This document shows, in pieces, positions 1 to 8,637 of a stretch of DNA of 41,944 bases (positions are counted from its first letter, which is position 1; every line of letters starts with the position of its first letter). A program made the translations under genes and the position numbers. Source of the stretch: CAYJRR01 sp964372275 [NCBI: uncultured bacterium] (GTDB taxonomy: Bacteria > CAYJRR01); contig CAYJRR010000021.1 in NCBI GenBank assembly GCA_964372275.1, forward strand, positions 1 to 41,944, given 5' to 3'. Under the pieces are notes generated by a model, which saw nothing but the letters and a program-made list of their open reading frames with translations, was not told where the DNA came from and made no database searches.

Positions 1-215
1 ACCGCGGCCGCACCGGCATCTACGAGCTGCTGGTAGTCGACGCCGACATCAAGTCCCTCATCGTCCAGCGGAGCGAGTCGGGCGTCATCGCGCGCAAGGC
101 GGTCGCCCGGGGGATGCACACCCTCCGCGACGACGGCGCGGAAAAGGTGCTGGCCGGCCTCACCACCATCGCCGAGGTCCTCCGGTCGACGCAGCTGGCG
201 ATGGTCGGGGCGTGA
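1..215 (+). CDS. gspE: Type II secretion ATPase GspE, C-terminal end (partial)
   Basis: The gene enters from the left edge; only its last 70 codons are visible, ending at TGA 213-215. The readable residues begin RGRTGIYELL and continue through a helical tail with RKAVARGMHTLRDDGAEKVL, which is the usual C-terminus of GspE/PilB secretion ATPases. GspE is the cytoplasmic hexameric ATPase that powers pseudopilus assembly through GspL and GspF. Walker boxes and the tetracysteine zinc region would lie upstream, outside the window. gspF starts 3 bp after the stop, so the two are in one operon. Confidence 0.93.
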   Translation, partial: RGRTGIYELLVVDADIKSLIVQRSESGVIARKAVARGMHTLRDDGAEKVLAGLTTIAEVLRSTQLAMVGA

Positions 216-218
216 CGC

Positions 219-1514
219 ATGGCGGTCTTCGAATACAAGGCGTTCAGCCCCGGCGGAAGGCTCGAGACCGGCATCATCGACGCCGACTCGGCCAAGTCGG
301 CGCGCGCCAAGCTACGCAAGCAGGGGGTCTTTCCGACCGAGCTGGTGGAGGAGCGGGGAGGTCGCGACGACCGACCCGGGAGCGCGCGATCCTCGGCGGC
401 CGCGCGCGCGGCGGGGGGGGAGGCCGCCCCGCGGAAGATCCGCGAGGTCGACCTTCGCAAGCTGTTCGCCCGGCGCCGGGTCTCGACCCAGGACCTGGCG
501 GTGATGACCCGGCAGCTGGCGACGCTCCTGGCGGCGGGGATCTCGATGATCGAGGCGCTCGCCGCGCAGTCGGAGCAGGTCGAGAACGAACGACTGAAGG
601 TCGCGCTCTCCGCGATCAAGGAGAAGGTCAACGAGGGCTCGGGCCTCGCCCAGGCGATGCGGGCCTACCCCGCGATCTTCGGCGATCTCTACTGCAACAT
701 GATCGCCGCCGGCGAGGCGTCGGGTTCGCTCGACATCGTGCTCAAGCGCCTGTCCGACTTCCTCGAAGCGCAGGTGCAACTGAACAACCGCCTCCTGTCG
801 GCGATGGTCTACCCGGTGATCATGACCTTCGTGGGACTGGGGGTGGTCGGCTTCCTGATGGGGTTCGTCGTCCCCAAGATCACCTCGATCTTCGCCGACA
901 TGAAGATGGCGCTGCCGCTGGTCACCCGGGTGCTGATCGGGATCTCGCGCTTCATCGCCGACTGGTGGTGGTTGCTCGGGATCTTCGCCTGCTTCGCGGC
1001 CTTCGCCGTCGGCCGTTGGAAACGGACCGAGTCGGGGCGATCGACCTGGGACCGGTGGAGCCTTCGGCTGCCGGTCTTCGGCAAGCTGCTCCAGTTGGTG
1101 GCGGTCGCGCGTTTCTCGCGCACGCTCGCGACGCTGCTCTCTTCCGGCGTGTCGCTCCTCCAGTCGCTAGTGATCGTCAAGGCGATCGTCTCCAACGTCC
1201 ACATCCAGGCGGCGATCGAGGAGACGCGGATCTCGGTGCAGGAAGGGGAGAGCATCGCCGAGCCGCTCCGGCGCTCGAAGCAGTTCCCGGCGGTGATGGT
1301 CCACATGGTGGCGGTCGGCGAGCGCTCCGGCGAGCTGGAGGGGATGCTGGAGAAGGTCGCCGACGCCTACGAGAACGAGGCGAAGACCCGGATCGACATG
1401 ATGACCTCGTTCCTGGAGCCCGTGATGATCCTGGTCATGGGGCTCGTCGTCGGGTTCATCGCCGTCTCGATCATCCTTCCGATGCTTCAGATGAACAACT
1501 TCGCCAGGGGTTAA
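219..1514 (+). CDS. gspF: Type II secretion inner-membrane platform protein GspF
   Basis: 431 aa polytopic inner-membrane protein of the type II secretion platform, which couples GspE to pseudopilin assembly. The N-terminus (MAVFEYKAF) is typical of GspF. Two T2SSF domains follow, each with a helical bundle and hydrophobic segments: around residues 190-225 and 245-265 in the first half, and near 395-425 at the C-terminus. An Arg/Ala/Gly-rich linker at about residues 47-70 separates the N-terminal domain from the first T2SSF domain. Length is slightly above the usual 400-410 aa because of that linker. The ATG at 219 lies 3 bp after the gspE stop. Confidence 0.96.
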   Translation: MAVFEYKAFSPGGRLETGIIDADSAKSARAKLRKQGVFPTELVEERGGRDDRPGSARSSAAARAAGGEAAPRKIREVDLRKLFARRRVSTQDLAVMTRQLATLLAAGISMIEALAAQSEQVENERLKVALSAIKEKVNEGSGLAQAMRAYPAIFGDLYCNMIAAGEASGSLDIVLKRLSDFLEAQVQLNNRLLSAMVYPVIMTFVGLGVVGFLMGFVVPKITSIFADMKMALPLVTRVLIGISRFIADWWWLLGIFACFAAFAVGRWKRTESGRSTWDRWSLRLPVFGKLLQLVAVARFSRTLATLLSSGVSLLQSLVIVKAIVSNVHIQAAIEETRISVQEGESIAEPLRRSKQFPAVMVHMVAVGERSGELEGMLEKVADAYENEAKTRIDMMTSFLEPVMILVMGLVVGFIAVSIILPMLQMNNFARG

Positions 1515-1523
1515 GGAGAACGC

Positions 1524-2003
1524 ATGAAACCGCTGTCCATCCTCGTCGAACGGCGCCTTCGCAGCGAGAAGGGGCTCACGCTGATCGAGCTGATGATCGT
1601 GCTCGCGATCCTCGGGATGCTGATCACCATCGTCGGCGTCAACGTGATCGGCAACCTGAAGGAGGCGCGCAACCAGACGGCGCAGACCCAGATCAAGTCG
1701 TTCGAGACGGCGCTCAAGCTCTACAACCGCGATTGCGGGCGCTACCCGAGCACGGCGGCGGGGCTCGGCGACCTGGTGCAGAAGCCGGCGAGCTGCTCGC
1801 GCTGGAAGAAGTACCTCGACCGGGAGACGGTGCCCGCCGATCCGTGGGGGAACGCGTACGAGTACTACCATCCCGGCGTGCACGGGCAGGAGATGGAGAT
1901 CATCTCCAAGGGGGCGGACGGGGAGCTCAACACCGCCGACGACATCGTCTCCTGGAGCACCGAGGCCGGGGGACTGGCCGGCGAGCGGAAGGAGGGGGGA
2001 TGA
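1524..2003 (+). CDS. gspG: Major pseudopilin GspG
   Basis: 159 aa. The short basic leader ends at Gly17, followed by LTLIELMIVLAIL, so prepilin peptidase cleavage after Gly17 puts the conserved Glu at mature position +5 (Glu22). The globular part carries the GspG signatures: LYNRDCGRYPST, a DPWGN turn, and a C-terminal GADGELNTADDI stretch resembling the calcium-binding loop of major pseudopilins. It should polymerise into the periplasmic pseudopilus that pushes substrates through the secretin. AAGGAG at 1513-1518 is a clear ribosome binding site before ATG 1524. The stop TGA overlaps the ATG of the next gene (ATGA). Confidence 0.96.
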   Translation: MKPLSILVERRLRSEKGLTLIELMIVLAILGMLITIVGVNVIGNLKEARNQTAQTQIKSFETALKLYNRDCGRYPSTAAGLGDLVQKPASCSRWKKYLDRETVPADPWGNAYEYYHPGVHGQEMEIISKGADGELNTADDIVSWSTEAGGLAGERKEGG

Positions 2004-2410
2004 GGCGCGGCGTCCGGGGGGCGTTACTCGCCGCGTTCACCGCGGTCGCGATCGCCGTCGAAGGCGCGTCGGCGACCGGAGCCGATTGCCTCTCGGGCGG
2101 CGGGCGGGCCGCGTGTGACGCCGTCATCCTGGCGGAACCGGCGGCGGCGTCGCTGGAACGGCTGTCGGCGATCGCCGAGGCGTTGGCGCGCCACCGGTCG
2201 GCGACCGGGACCCTTCCGTCGAGCGTATTCGGACTGTCGGCGATCGCCATCGATCCGGCGCTGCTCGTCGACGCGTGGGGAAATCCGATCCGTTACGTTC
2301 GCGTCGCCGGCCCGGAGCCGGGGCTGGCGGGGGCATGGTTGATGTCCTGGGGGGCCGACGGCGCTCCGGGGGGCGAAGGGGATGAGGCCGATCTCGTACG
2401 TCTCCTCTGA
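2000..2410 (+). CDS. Exported GspG-like protein without a prepilin helix
   Basis: 136 aa, starting at the ATG of an ATGA overlap with gspG. The globular part looks like GspG: a helix followed by a GTLPS segment, a DAWGNPIRY turn, and the tail SWGADGAPGGEGDEADL, resembling the pseudopilin calcium loop. The N-terminus differs: MRRGVRGALLAAFTAVAIA then a small-residue ASA site looks like an ordinary Sec signal peptide, with no G-(F/L)-T-L-x-E prepilin motif. The product is probably soluble in the periplasm or weakly tethered, unable to enter the pseudopilus as a normal subunit. It sits between gspG and gspH and overlaps gspH by 29 bp, so it is translated with the pseudopilins. Function is unknown; a chaperone-like, regulatory or decoy role is only a guess. 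Confidence 0.8.
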   Translation: MRRGVRGALLAAFTAVAIAVEGASATGADCLSGGGRAACDAVILAEPAAASLERLSAIAEALARHRSATGTLPSSVFGLSAIAIDPALLVDAWGNPIRYVRVAGPEPGLAGAWLMSWGADGAPGGEGDEADLVRLL

Positions 2411-3074
2411 TCGGGGCCTGACCCTGATCGAGATCAGCGTCGCGATCCTCCTGGTCGCGGTGCTGATCGCCGTCGCCGTTCCGGCGTTCCGCGCGGCGAC
2501 CGACGCCGACCTGCACGCGGCGGCGATCCGGATCGCCGCCGGGAACCGCGCCTGCTTCGGCGAGGCCTCGGTCAAGAACGTGACGCTCCGCATGGCCTAC
2601 GACCTCGGCGCCGGCACCTATTGGGTGGAAGGGGTCCCCGGCACCTTCCAGGTGATCCAGAAGGAGCGCGATCGGGAGGAGGTGCTGGAGGAGGAGAAGA
2701 AGAAGGAGGAAGAGGAGCAGCGGAAGAGGGAGCTCGCGGAGCGGTACGGCACCGGGGAGATGGAGGAGTCGATCGGCTCTCCCCAACCGAAGTTCGTCCC
2801 GGTGCAGATGGCCTTCCTCGAGCCGCAGCGTCTGCCGAGCGGGGTGAAGTTCGCCGGCGTACGCACGCCGCAGTTCCGGAAAGTGGTCAAGGAGGGGACG
2901 GTCTACACGCACTTCTTCCCGAACGGCTGGGCCGAGCGGACGCTGGTCTATCTCGAAGACAGCGGAGGCTCGAAGGTGACGCTGGAGATGGAGCCGCTCA
3001 CCGGACGGCTCGTGCTCCACGAAGGGGAGCTCGACTACCGCGAAATCGACCAGGAAAGGGAGCGCGGCGGATGA
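2382..3074 (+). CDS. gspH: Minor pseudopilin GspH-like, with charged insert
   Basis: 230 aa. The prepilin motif is RG|LTLIE with cleavage after Gly12 and Glu17 at mature +5, followed by a long hydrophobic helix. Position between gspG and gspI identifies it as the GspH-type minor pseudopilin; sequence similarity in the globular part is weak. It is longer than usual because of a very Glu/Lys/Arg-rich segment at about residues 94-121, predicted to be a charged helix or short coiled coil protruding from the globular domain. The start lies inside the end of the preceding gene, in a different frame. The stop overlaps the gspI start (ATGA at 3071-3074). Confidence 0.85.
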   Translation: MRPISYVSSDRGLTLIEISVAILLVAVLIAVAVPAFRAATDADLHAAAIRIAAGNRACFGEASVKNVTLRMAYDLGAGTYWVEGVPGTFQVIQKERDREEVLEEEKKKEEEEQRKRELAERYGTGEMEESIGSPQPKFVPVQMAFLEPQRLPSGVKFAGVRTPQFRKVVKEGTVYTHFFPNGWAERTLVYLEDSGGSKVTLEMEPLTGRLVLHEGELDYREIDQERERGG

Positions 3075-3637
3075 GACCACCGCGAGCCACTTCGCGGCGT
3101 CCGGTGTCCCGGTCCTCCCGGGCCTCGGGCTTCTCGCTTCTCGAGGTGCTGATCGCGATGGCGGTCCTCGCCATCTCGCTGCTGATGATCCTGCGCACGC
3201 TCGACAACGGGATCCTCGTCTCGCGCTACCAGGAGACCGAGGTGATCGCCGCGACGCTCGCCCGCCACAAGATGGCGGAGCTGGAGCTCCAGTTCGAAAA
3301 GGACGGTTTCGGCGACTCGGAGAAGGAGACCTGCGGACACTTTGCCGAGGAGCTGGAGATCGACGTCGACGACTTCGACGGGTACGACTACTGCTGGACG
3401 TTGAAGAAGGTGGAGCTCCCGCTCCCGATGGAGATGCTGGGGGGAGGCGACGGCGGGGGCGAGGGGGGCGGGTTGCCGCTGCCGGGGGGGCTCGATCCGA
3501 AGGCCGCCGCCGACCAGCTTTCGCGGGCGGTCCGGGTTCTCCGGCTCACCATCCAGTGGAAGCAGGACCAGGTCCCGCAGAAGTTCGACGTCGTCACCCA
3601 CTTCGTGAACCTGTCGCAGGCGAGTGTGATCCCGTGA
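3071..3637 (+). CDS. gspI: Minor pseudopilin GspI
   Basis: 188 aa, starting at the ATGA overlap with gspH. The leader is long and basic (20 residues) and ends SG|FSLLEVLIAMAVLAIS, with Glu25 at mature +5. The following segment, with IAATLARHKMAELE, is typical of GspI. GspI forms the pseudopilus tip complex with GspJ and GspK. Oddities are two Cys residues in the globular domain (CGHF and YDYC) that could pair in the periplasm, and a Gly-rich low-complexity stretch at about residues 118-137. The stop overlaps the GTG start of gspJ. Confidence 0.92.
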   Translation: MRPPRATSRRPVSRSSRASGFSLLEVLIAMAVLAISLLMILRTLDNGILVSRYQETEVIAATLARHKMAELELQFEKDGFGDSEKETCGHFAEELEIDVDDFDGYDYCWTLKKVELPLPMEMLGGGDGGGEGGGLPLPGGLDPKAAADQLSRAVRVLRLTIQWKQDQVPQKFDVVTHFVNLSQASVIP

Positions 3638-4290
3638 GGACCGACGGTTTCACGCTGTTGGAGGTGCTGGTCGCGGTCGCGATCCTGGCGCTGATCTCCG
3701 CCATGTTGTGGTACTCGTTCTCCCAGACGTTTGAGTCGATCGACCTGGTGCGCGCCGACGCCGATCTGCTGCGTCAATCGCGCCAGGTGACGAGCCGGAT
3801 CCCGCGGGAGTTGCAGTCGGCGTTCCTCCCCTTGAGCCTGTCTCCGACGGCGGGAGCGAAGTACGAGTTCGTCGGCGAGGACGAAGGGGACCTGGACAAG
3901 ATCCGGTTCGACAGCCTTTCGCACACCAAGCTCTACCAGGACGCCAACGAAAGCGACCAGTCGGAGCTCGCCTACTTCGTCGAGGACGACCCGAAGAACG
4001 CCGGTCTCTACCGTCTCATGCGCCGGGAAGATCCGGTGATCGACGACCGGCCGGAGGAGGGGGGGACGGCGCTGGTGATCGCCGAGCGGGTGAAGGTCTT
4101 CGACCTTACCTACTACGACGCCAACCGGGACGAATGGCTCGACGAGTGGGACAGCACCCGGTCCGACCAGAGCGGCCGGCTCCCCTACTCGGTGCGGATG
4201 CGGCTGACGATGGTCGCCGACGACGGCAAGGAGCGGACCTGGATCACCGCGGCCCTCGTTCGACTCGCCAAGACCCAGGAGGCGCGATGA
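3634..4290 (+). CDS. gspJ: Minor pseudopilin GspJ
   Basis: 218 aa from a GTG start at 3634, chosen because it overlaps the gspI stop (GTGA) and leaves a five-residue leader MRTDG just before the prepilin helix FTLLEVLVAVAIL, with Glu10 at mature +5. A longer reading from 3556 would place the hydrophobic helix internally, so it is rejected. The globular domain includes RQVTSRIPRELQSA and a VFDLTYYD segment, consistent with GspJ. It is a tip component with GspI and GspK. The stop overlaps the gspK ATG (ATGA at 4287-4290). Confidence 0.92.
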   Translation: MRTDGFTLLEVLVAVAILALISAMLWYSFSQTFESIDLVRADADLLRQSRQVTSRIPRELQSAFLPLSLSPTAGAKYEFVGEDEGDLDKIRFDSLSHTKLYQDANESDQSELAYFVEDDPKNAGLYRLMRREDPVIDDRPEEGGTALVIAERVKVFDLTYYDANRDEWLDEWDSTRSDQSGRLPYSVRMRLTMVADDGKERTWITAALVRLAKTQEAR

Positions 4291-5465
4291 AAAGGCTGCG
4301 ACGGAAGAGCGATCGCGGCATCGCGCTGATCGTCGTGCTGCTGGCGATCACCCTCATGGCCGCGGTGGTGGCGCAGTTCTCCTACGACGCGCACGTCGAC
4401 TACTCTCTCGCCGCCAACGAGTCGGACGAGGTTCGCGCCTACTACCTCGCACGGTCGGGGATCAACCTCTACAAGCTGATCCTCACCGCCGACCAGAAGA
4501 TCCAGGGGAACCAGGCGATCAAGGACTTCCTGGTGGCGCAGGGGTTCGGCGGGTTCGAGCTGTGGCGGATGATCCCGGCGATCGACAGCGCGATGTTGCG
4601 CTCGGTCGCATCGCCGGAGATCCCCGAGGAGGCGCGGGACGAGCTCAAGGAGCGGTTCGGCGGCATCGCCTTCGATACCCTGGGGAAGACCGACGGTTTC
4701 CTCGATTTCCAGGGGGACCTCCACGCGGAGATCGAAGACGAGGACGGCAAGATCAACGTCAACGCCATCGCCGAGGATCGGATCTCGAGCCCGCTCGACT
4801 CGGCCGTCGCGCGCGCCCTGTTCGCGACGATGCTCGACCCGAAGCTCGACCGGCTGTTCGAGGGGGAGAACGCCTACGCCGAGCGGAAGCTCGGGCGGGA
4901 AGAGGTGATCGCCAACCTGATCGATTGGATCGACGCCAACCAGCAGGGGATCGTCTCCGGGGCGGCCGAGGACTACCTCTACGCCAACTACGAGGAGCGC
5001 TACACCGCGAAGAACGCGAAGTTCGAGACGCTCGCGGAGCTGGCGATGGTCCGCGGGATCGACGACGACCTGCTCGCCGAGATCGGGAACAAGCTCACGG
5101 TCTACAGCTCCGGGAAGATCAACGTGAACACGGCGCCGCCGGAGGTGCTGGCGGCGCTGATCCTGGCCTACGCCCAACAGGCGATCCAGCCCGACGTTGC
5201 GCTGGAGATCGCCTTGAAGATCGACGCCATGCGTCAGCTGACCCCCTTTTCGAAGCCGGAGGACTTCGTGGCCTTCATGCGCGACATGGCCGGAGTGACG
5301 TTGAACGACACCGGACCCGGTGCCGTGCGCAACCGCATCGGGGTCAACAGCAAGGTCTTCACCATCCGTGCCACCGGATTCGCCGGCGAGGCGCGGGTCA
5401 CCATCACCGCGGTCGCGGACAACACCGGAACGAGCCTTCGCTGGCTCTACTGGCGGGTGGACTAA
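4287..5465 (+). CDS. gspK: Pseudopilus tip protein GspK
   Basis: 392 aa from the ATGA overlap with gspJ. The leader ends RG|IALIVVLLAITLMAAVV and, as is normal for GspK, lacks the Glu at mature +5 found in the other pseudopilins; this marks it as the tip subunit. Conserved GspK features are ARSGINLYKLIL near the N-terminal helix, DEDGKINVNAI, IANLIDWIDAN and SSGKINVNTAPPEVLAAL, the last being the helix-hairpin-helix-like region. GspK caps the pseudopilus and helps start its assembly. Length is close to the family norm, longer than the other minor pseudopilins. Confidence 0.95.
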   Translation: MKRLRRKSDRGIALIVVLLAITLMAAVVAQFSYDAHVDYSLAANESDEVRAYYLARSGINLYKLILTADQKIQGNQAIKDFLVAQGFGGFELWRMIPAIDSAMLRSVASPEIPEEARDELKERFGGIAFDTLGKTDGFLDFQGDLHAEIEDEDGKINVNAIAEDRISSPLDSAVARALFATMLDPKLDRLFEGENAYAERKLGREEVIANLIDWIDANQQGIVSGAAEDYLYANYEERYTAKNAKFETLAELAMVRGIDDDLLAEIGNKLTVYSSGKINVNTAPPEVLAALILAYAQQAIQPDVALEIALKIDAMRQLTPFSKPEDFVAFMRDMAGVTLNDTGPGAVRNRIGVNSKVFTIRATGFAGEARVTITAVADNTGTSLRWLYWRVD

Positions 5466-5470
5466 AAGCC

Positions 5471-7024
5471 ATGCCACAGGTCATCGGTCTGGACGTCGGG
5501 GCGAGGTCGATCAAGGCGGCGCTGTTCGAGCGCGGCTTTCGCGGGCTCGAATTTCGGGGGATGAGGCGGGTCGAGTTCGACCCGGCCGATCCCGAGGGGC
5601 TCGCCGTGGCGATGCAGCGGCTGGCGTCCGGGATCGAAGGTCTCGGAAGCGCGTCGATCGCCGCCCGCGTTCCCGGCGATCGGCTGTTGCTTCGTTTCGT
5701 CGATCTCCCCCTGACCGACGGCCGGAAGCTGGAGCAGGTGATCCCGTTCGAGCTGGAACAGCTCGTCCCGTGCGAGCTGGAGGAGATCGTCCTCGATCAC
5801 GCCGTGGTGCGGAAGACGGACGGCGGCTCGCGCGTCTTCATCGCCGCGGCGCGGCGGGGGGAGCTGAAGACCCTTCTCGACGGACTGACGGCGAAGGGGC
5901 TCGATCCGCGCTACCTGGGCCCGGGGGCGGCCGCGCTGGCGACCCTGGCGACCGCCGTGCCGGAGCTCGCCAAGGGGCGGGTGGCGCTGGTCGACGCCGG
6001 CTTCGCCCGCACCGACGTCTGCCTCCTGGACGAGGGCCGGCTCGCCTACGCGCGAACGGTCTCCGGCGGCTGGGCCGACTTCGCCGACGCCTACGTCGCG
6101 AGCGGCGGATCGGCGACGGAGCTCGCCGAACTGGAGATCGGAAGTGTCGCCGGTCCTCGCGGACTGGCCTCGAACAAGGCCGCGGAGTTCGTGGCGCGGG
6201 AGGTCGCGCGGACGCTCTGCGCGGCGGAGATCGAGGCACGGGTCCAGGCGGACCGAATCGTGCTTTTCGGCGGAATGGCGTCGACGCGCGGCTTCCGGGA
6301 GCTGCTCCAACGCACCGCCGACCTTCCGGTCGAACCGTTGAACCTCTCCGAGAACGACTGGTCGCGCGGATTGCTCGGCGGGGCGGAGGCGCTGGAGTCG
6401 GGGGCCGCCGTGGCGCTCGCCTTCCGCGCCGTCTCCGACCTCCCGGGGCCGATGGTCAACTTCCGCCGGGACGAGTTCGTCTTCCGGCGCGACGGCCGGG
6501 AGCTGTCGGGCGTCGTTGCCCGCTTCGTCGGCTGGGCGACGATCCTCTTCGTCTTCGCCGCGCTCCACTACGCCGTGAAGGAGAGGCTGTTGGCGTCCGA
6601 GAAGGCGGGTCTCGAAGCCCAGATCGCCGCCGAGGTCTCCGCGGCGTTCCCCGACGCGCCCAAGGACCGGCTGCGCACGCCGGAGACGGCGCTCTCGATC
6701 ATGCGCGGGAAGATGGACGAGTCCCGCGAGCGGCTGACCCTGCTGGGCGGCGGCGGCTCGACGGCGCTGGAGGTCCTCCGCCTGGTTTCGGCGGCCGTCC
6801 CAGAGGGCCTGAACCTCGACGTGAAGGAGTTTTCGTTCGCCGATGGGAAGGTCAAGATCGTCTGCGTCGTCGACAACTACGACGCCGGCGACAAGCTCAC
6901 CGAGGCGATCCGGCGCGACACCTCGCTCGAAAACGTCACCTCGCGCGATTCCGGGTCCGAGGCCGGAGGCCGTCGCAAGTTGACGATCGCTTTCGATCTC
7001 AAACCGGGCGAAGGAGGAGGGTAG
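5471..7024 (+). CDS. gspL: Type II secretion protein GspL (PilM/PilN-like)
   Basis: 517 aa. Residues 1 to about 340 form an actin-like PilM/GspL cytoplasmic domain: MPQVIGLDVGARSIKAALF at the N-terminus (phosphate-loop-like), ALVDAGFARTDVCLL in the second lobe, and VLFGGMASTRGF near its end. A single membrane helix lies at about residues 346-372 (GWATILFVFAALHY). A periplasmic ferredoxin-like domain follows, with a PEGLNLDVKEFSF strand region. GspL binds GspE in the cytoplasm and GspM in the membrane. The 5 bp gap after gspK and gspM 4 bp downstream place it in the same operon. Confidence 0.94.
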   Translation: MPQVIGLDVGARSIKAALFERGFRGLEFRGMRRVEFDPADPEGLAVAMQRLASGIEGLGSASIAARVPGDRLLLRFVDLPLTDGRKLEQVIPFELEQLVPCELEEIVLDHAVVRKTDGGSRVFIAAARRGELKTLLDGLTAKGLDPRYLGPGAAALATLATAVPELAKGRVALVDAGFARTDVCLLDEGRLAYARTVSGGWADFADAYVASGGSATELAELEIGSVAGPRGLASNKAAEFVAREVARTLCAAEIEARVQADRIVLFGGMASTRGFRELLQRTADLPVEPLNLSENDWSRGLLGGAEALESGAAVALAFRAVSDLPGPMVNFRRDEFVFRRDGRELSGVVARFVGWATILFVFAALHYAVKERLLASEKAGLEAQIAAEVSAAFPDAPKDRLRTPETALSIMRGKMDESRERLTLLGGGGSTALEVLRLVSAAVPEGLNLDVKEFSFADGKVKIVCVVDNYDAGDKLTEAIRRDTSLENVTSRDSGSEAGGRRKLTIAFDLKPGEGGG

Positions 7025-7028
7025 CTCG

Positions 7029-7700
7029 ATGGCGATCCCGAAACGACTGCGCGACGCCCTGACCCGACTCCGCGCCGCGGGTGGACGCGCCATCGGCCCC
7101 CTGCGCGCGCGCGTGGAGGCGAAGCTGGGCCCGGTCGTCGCCCGTGTCTCGAGGGCGCGGGAGCGCGGGGCCGACCTCTGGGGCCGGCTGCCGGAGCGCG
7201 ACCAGCGGATCGTCGTCTCACTGGGGGGCGCTCTCCTCGCCGCGGTCGTGCTCGGCGGCGCGTTCCTGGGGAGCAGTCACCAGCGGAAGCTCGAGAACGC
7301 CATCGGGAGCCGGACCAAGCAGCTGGAGGAGGTTCGCACGATGCGGACGGAGTATCGCGCGATGAAGGACCGGTTGGAGTCGATCGACCAGCGACTCAAG
7401 GCGTCGTCCGGCCCGCCACGCAGCTTTCTCGAGGAGAAGGCGCGGGAGTCGAGGGTCGACGGCGGCATCACCTCCATGGAGGAGAAGGCGGCGCCGCCAA
7501 ACGAGATGTTCAAGACGATCGCCATCGACGTGCGGTTGAAGAAGGTGACGCTGGCGAACGTGGCGCGGTACCTCCACCGGATCGAGACGACCGGAGTCGG
7601 GATGAGCGTCCGCACGCTCGACTTGAGCCCGAACTTCCAGGACGGCCGTTATCTCGACGCCAAGATCCAGGTCCTGGCGCTCCGACCGAAGGAGGAGTGA
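7029..7700 (+). CDS. gspM: Type II secretion protein GspM
   Basis: 223 aa bitopic inner-membrane protein. A basic cytoplasmic N-terminus of about 58 residues is longer than usual. One membrane helix follows at about 60-80 (VVSLGGALLAAVVLGGAFL), then a coiled stretch to about residue 125 and a small periplasmic alpha/beta domain. GspM stabilises GspL in the platform. GGAGGAGGG at 7014-7021 is a strong ribosome binding site. Assignment rests on topology and on its place between gspL and gspN. Confidence 0.88.
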   Translation: MAIPKRLRDALTRLRAAGGRAIGPLRARVEAKLGPVVARVSRARERGADLWGRLPERDQRIVVSLGGALLAAVVLGGAFLGSSHQRKLENAIGSRTKQLEEVRTMRTEYRAMKDRLESIDQRLKASSGPPRSFLEEKARESRVDGGITSMEEKAAPPNEMFKTIAIDVRLKKVTLANVARYLHRIETTGVGMSVRTLDLSPNFQDGRYLDAKIQVLALRPKEE

Positions 7701-7703
7701 CCG

Positions 7704-8624
7704 ATGGATCCGGTCGTACGGAGGCGTTGGACGGTGCGCGCGGGATACGGGTTGCTCGCGACCGTCTCCTTCGTCTACTTCCTGTTCCTCGGCTTCCCGT
7801 TCGAACGGGTCGTCAAACGCCAGCTGGCCGCCGCGGAGAAGGGATCGGGGTTCCGCGTCGAGACGGGATCGATCCGCGCCGGGTGGGACTTCAGCCTGGT
7901 CGCGACCGACGTGCGGATCTTCCCGGCGGCGCGGCGCCGGGGGGGCGAGAGCGACACTCCGGAGGAGCCGGCGCTCCGCATCGAGCGCATTGCGCTCCGT
8001 CCGAGCGTCTGGCAGCTGCTTACCCTCAAGCCGGGCGCGCGCGTCCATGCCCGGGTCTACGGTGGCCGGGTCGAAGGGACGGTGGCGCAGAGCGGCGGAC
8101 GATCGCTCGTCTCGCTCGACGTGAAGGAGGTCGAGCTCGCGAAGTACGCCCCCCTCTCGGAACGGTTCCAGCTCCACGCCTCGGGACGCATCGGCGGAAC
8201 CGTGGAACTCGACCTCGACGCCGCCGACGCCACCAAATCGACCGGGAAGATCGACCTCGCCGTGCAGGGGGCCCGGATCGACGAGTCGAACCCCTACAAC
8301 CTGCAGAAGATCCCGAAGACCGAGTTCGAGCGCGGCGGCACCGCGGTGGTGGAGATCGGAAACGGGAAGGCGACGCTGAAGGACGTCGGGTTCCACGGCG
8401 AGGAGCTCGACCTCTCCCTCGAAGGGGAGATCCTGCTGCGGAAGTCGTTCGCCAGCAGCCAATGGGCGGCCAAGGCGTCGATCCGCGCCTCCGACGCCTG
8501 GAAGGCGCAGGTGGCTCTGCTCGACACCTTTCTCGGTCCGGGGAAGGGGGGCGACGGCACCTATCGCTACAAGCTGGCCGGCCCGGTGAGCCGCCCGCGA
8601 CCGGTGCCCGACCGCAGCCGGTAG
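7704..8624 (+). CDS. gspN: Type II secretion protein GspN
   Basis: 306 aa. An N-terminal membrane anchor (about residues 12-32, YGLLATVSFVYFLFLGFPFE) is followed by a beta-rich periplasmic domain with AsmA/GspN character, including ARVYGGRVEGTVAQSGG and GRIGGTVELDLDA. GspN of delta-type type II systems is an accessory inner-membrane or periplasmic component whose exact role is not settled. It begins 3 bp after gspM and ends the secretion run; the next gene has its own putative -10 element overlapping the gspN stop. Confidence 0.85.
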   Translation: MDPVVRRRWTVRAGYGLLATVSFVYFLFLGFPFERVVKRQLAAAEKGSGFRVETGSIRAGWDFSLVATDVRIFPAARRRGGESDTPEEPALRIERIALRPSVWQLLTLKPGARVHARVYGGRVEGTVAQSGGRSLVSLDVKEVELAKYAPLSERFQLHASGRIGGTVELDLDAADATKSTGKIDLAVQGARIDESNPYNLQKIPKTEFERGGTAVVEIGNGKATLKDVGFHGEELDLSLEGEILLRKSFASSQWAAKASIRASDAWKAQVALLDTFLGPGKGGDGTYRYKLAGPVSRPRPVPDRSR

Positions 8625-8630
8625 TAGAAT
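8625..8630 (+). promoter_or_regulatory. Putative -10 element, leaderless start of kinase gene
   Basis: TAGAAT matches TATAAT at five of six positions. It ends 7 nt before GTG 8638, so transcription would begin at or next to the start codon. No convincing -35 hexamer or Shine-Dalgarno sequence is visible. It overlaps the gspN stop region. Confidence 0.45.
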
Positions 8631-8637
8631 TTCGGAC

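Noticed and set aside
212-2410. A 732-codon open frame across gspF and gspG
   Set aside because: Only its last 136 codons (from ATG 2000) are protein-like; the rest is Arg/Gly-rich frame shadow caused by high GC, overlapping two certain genes.
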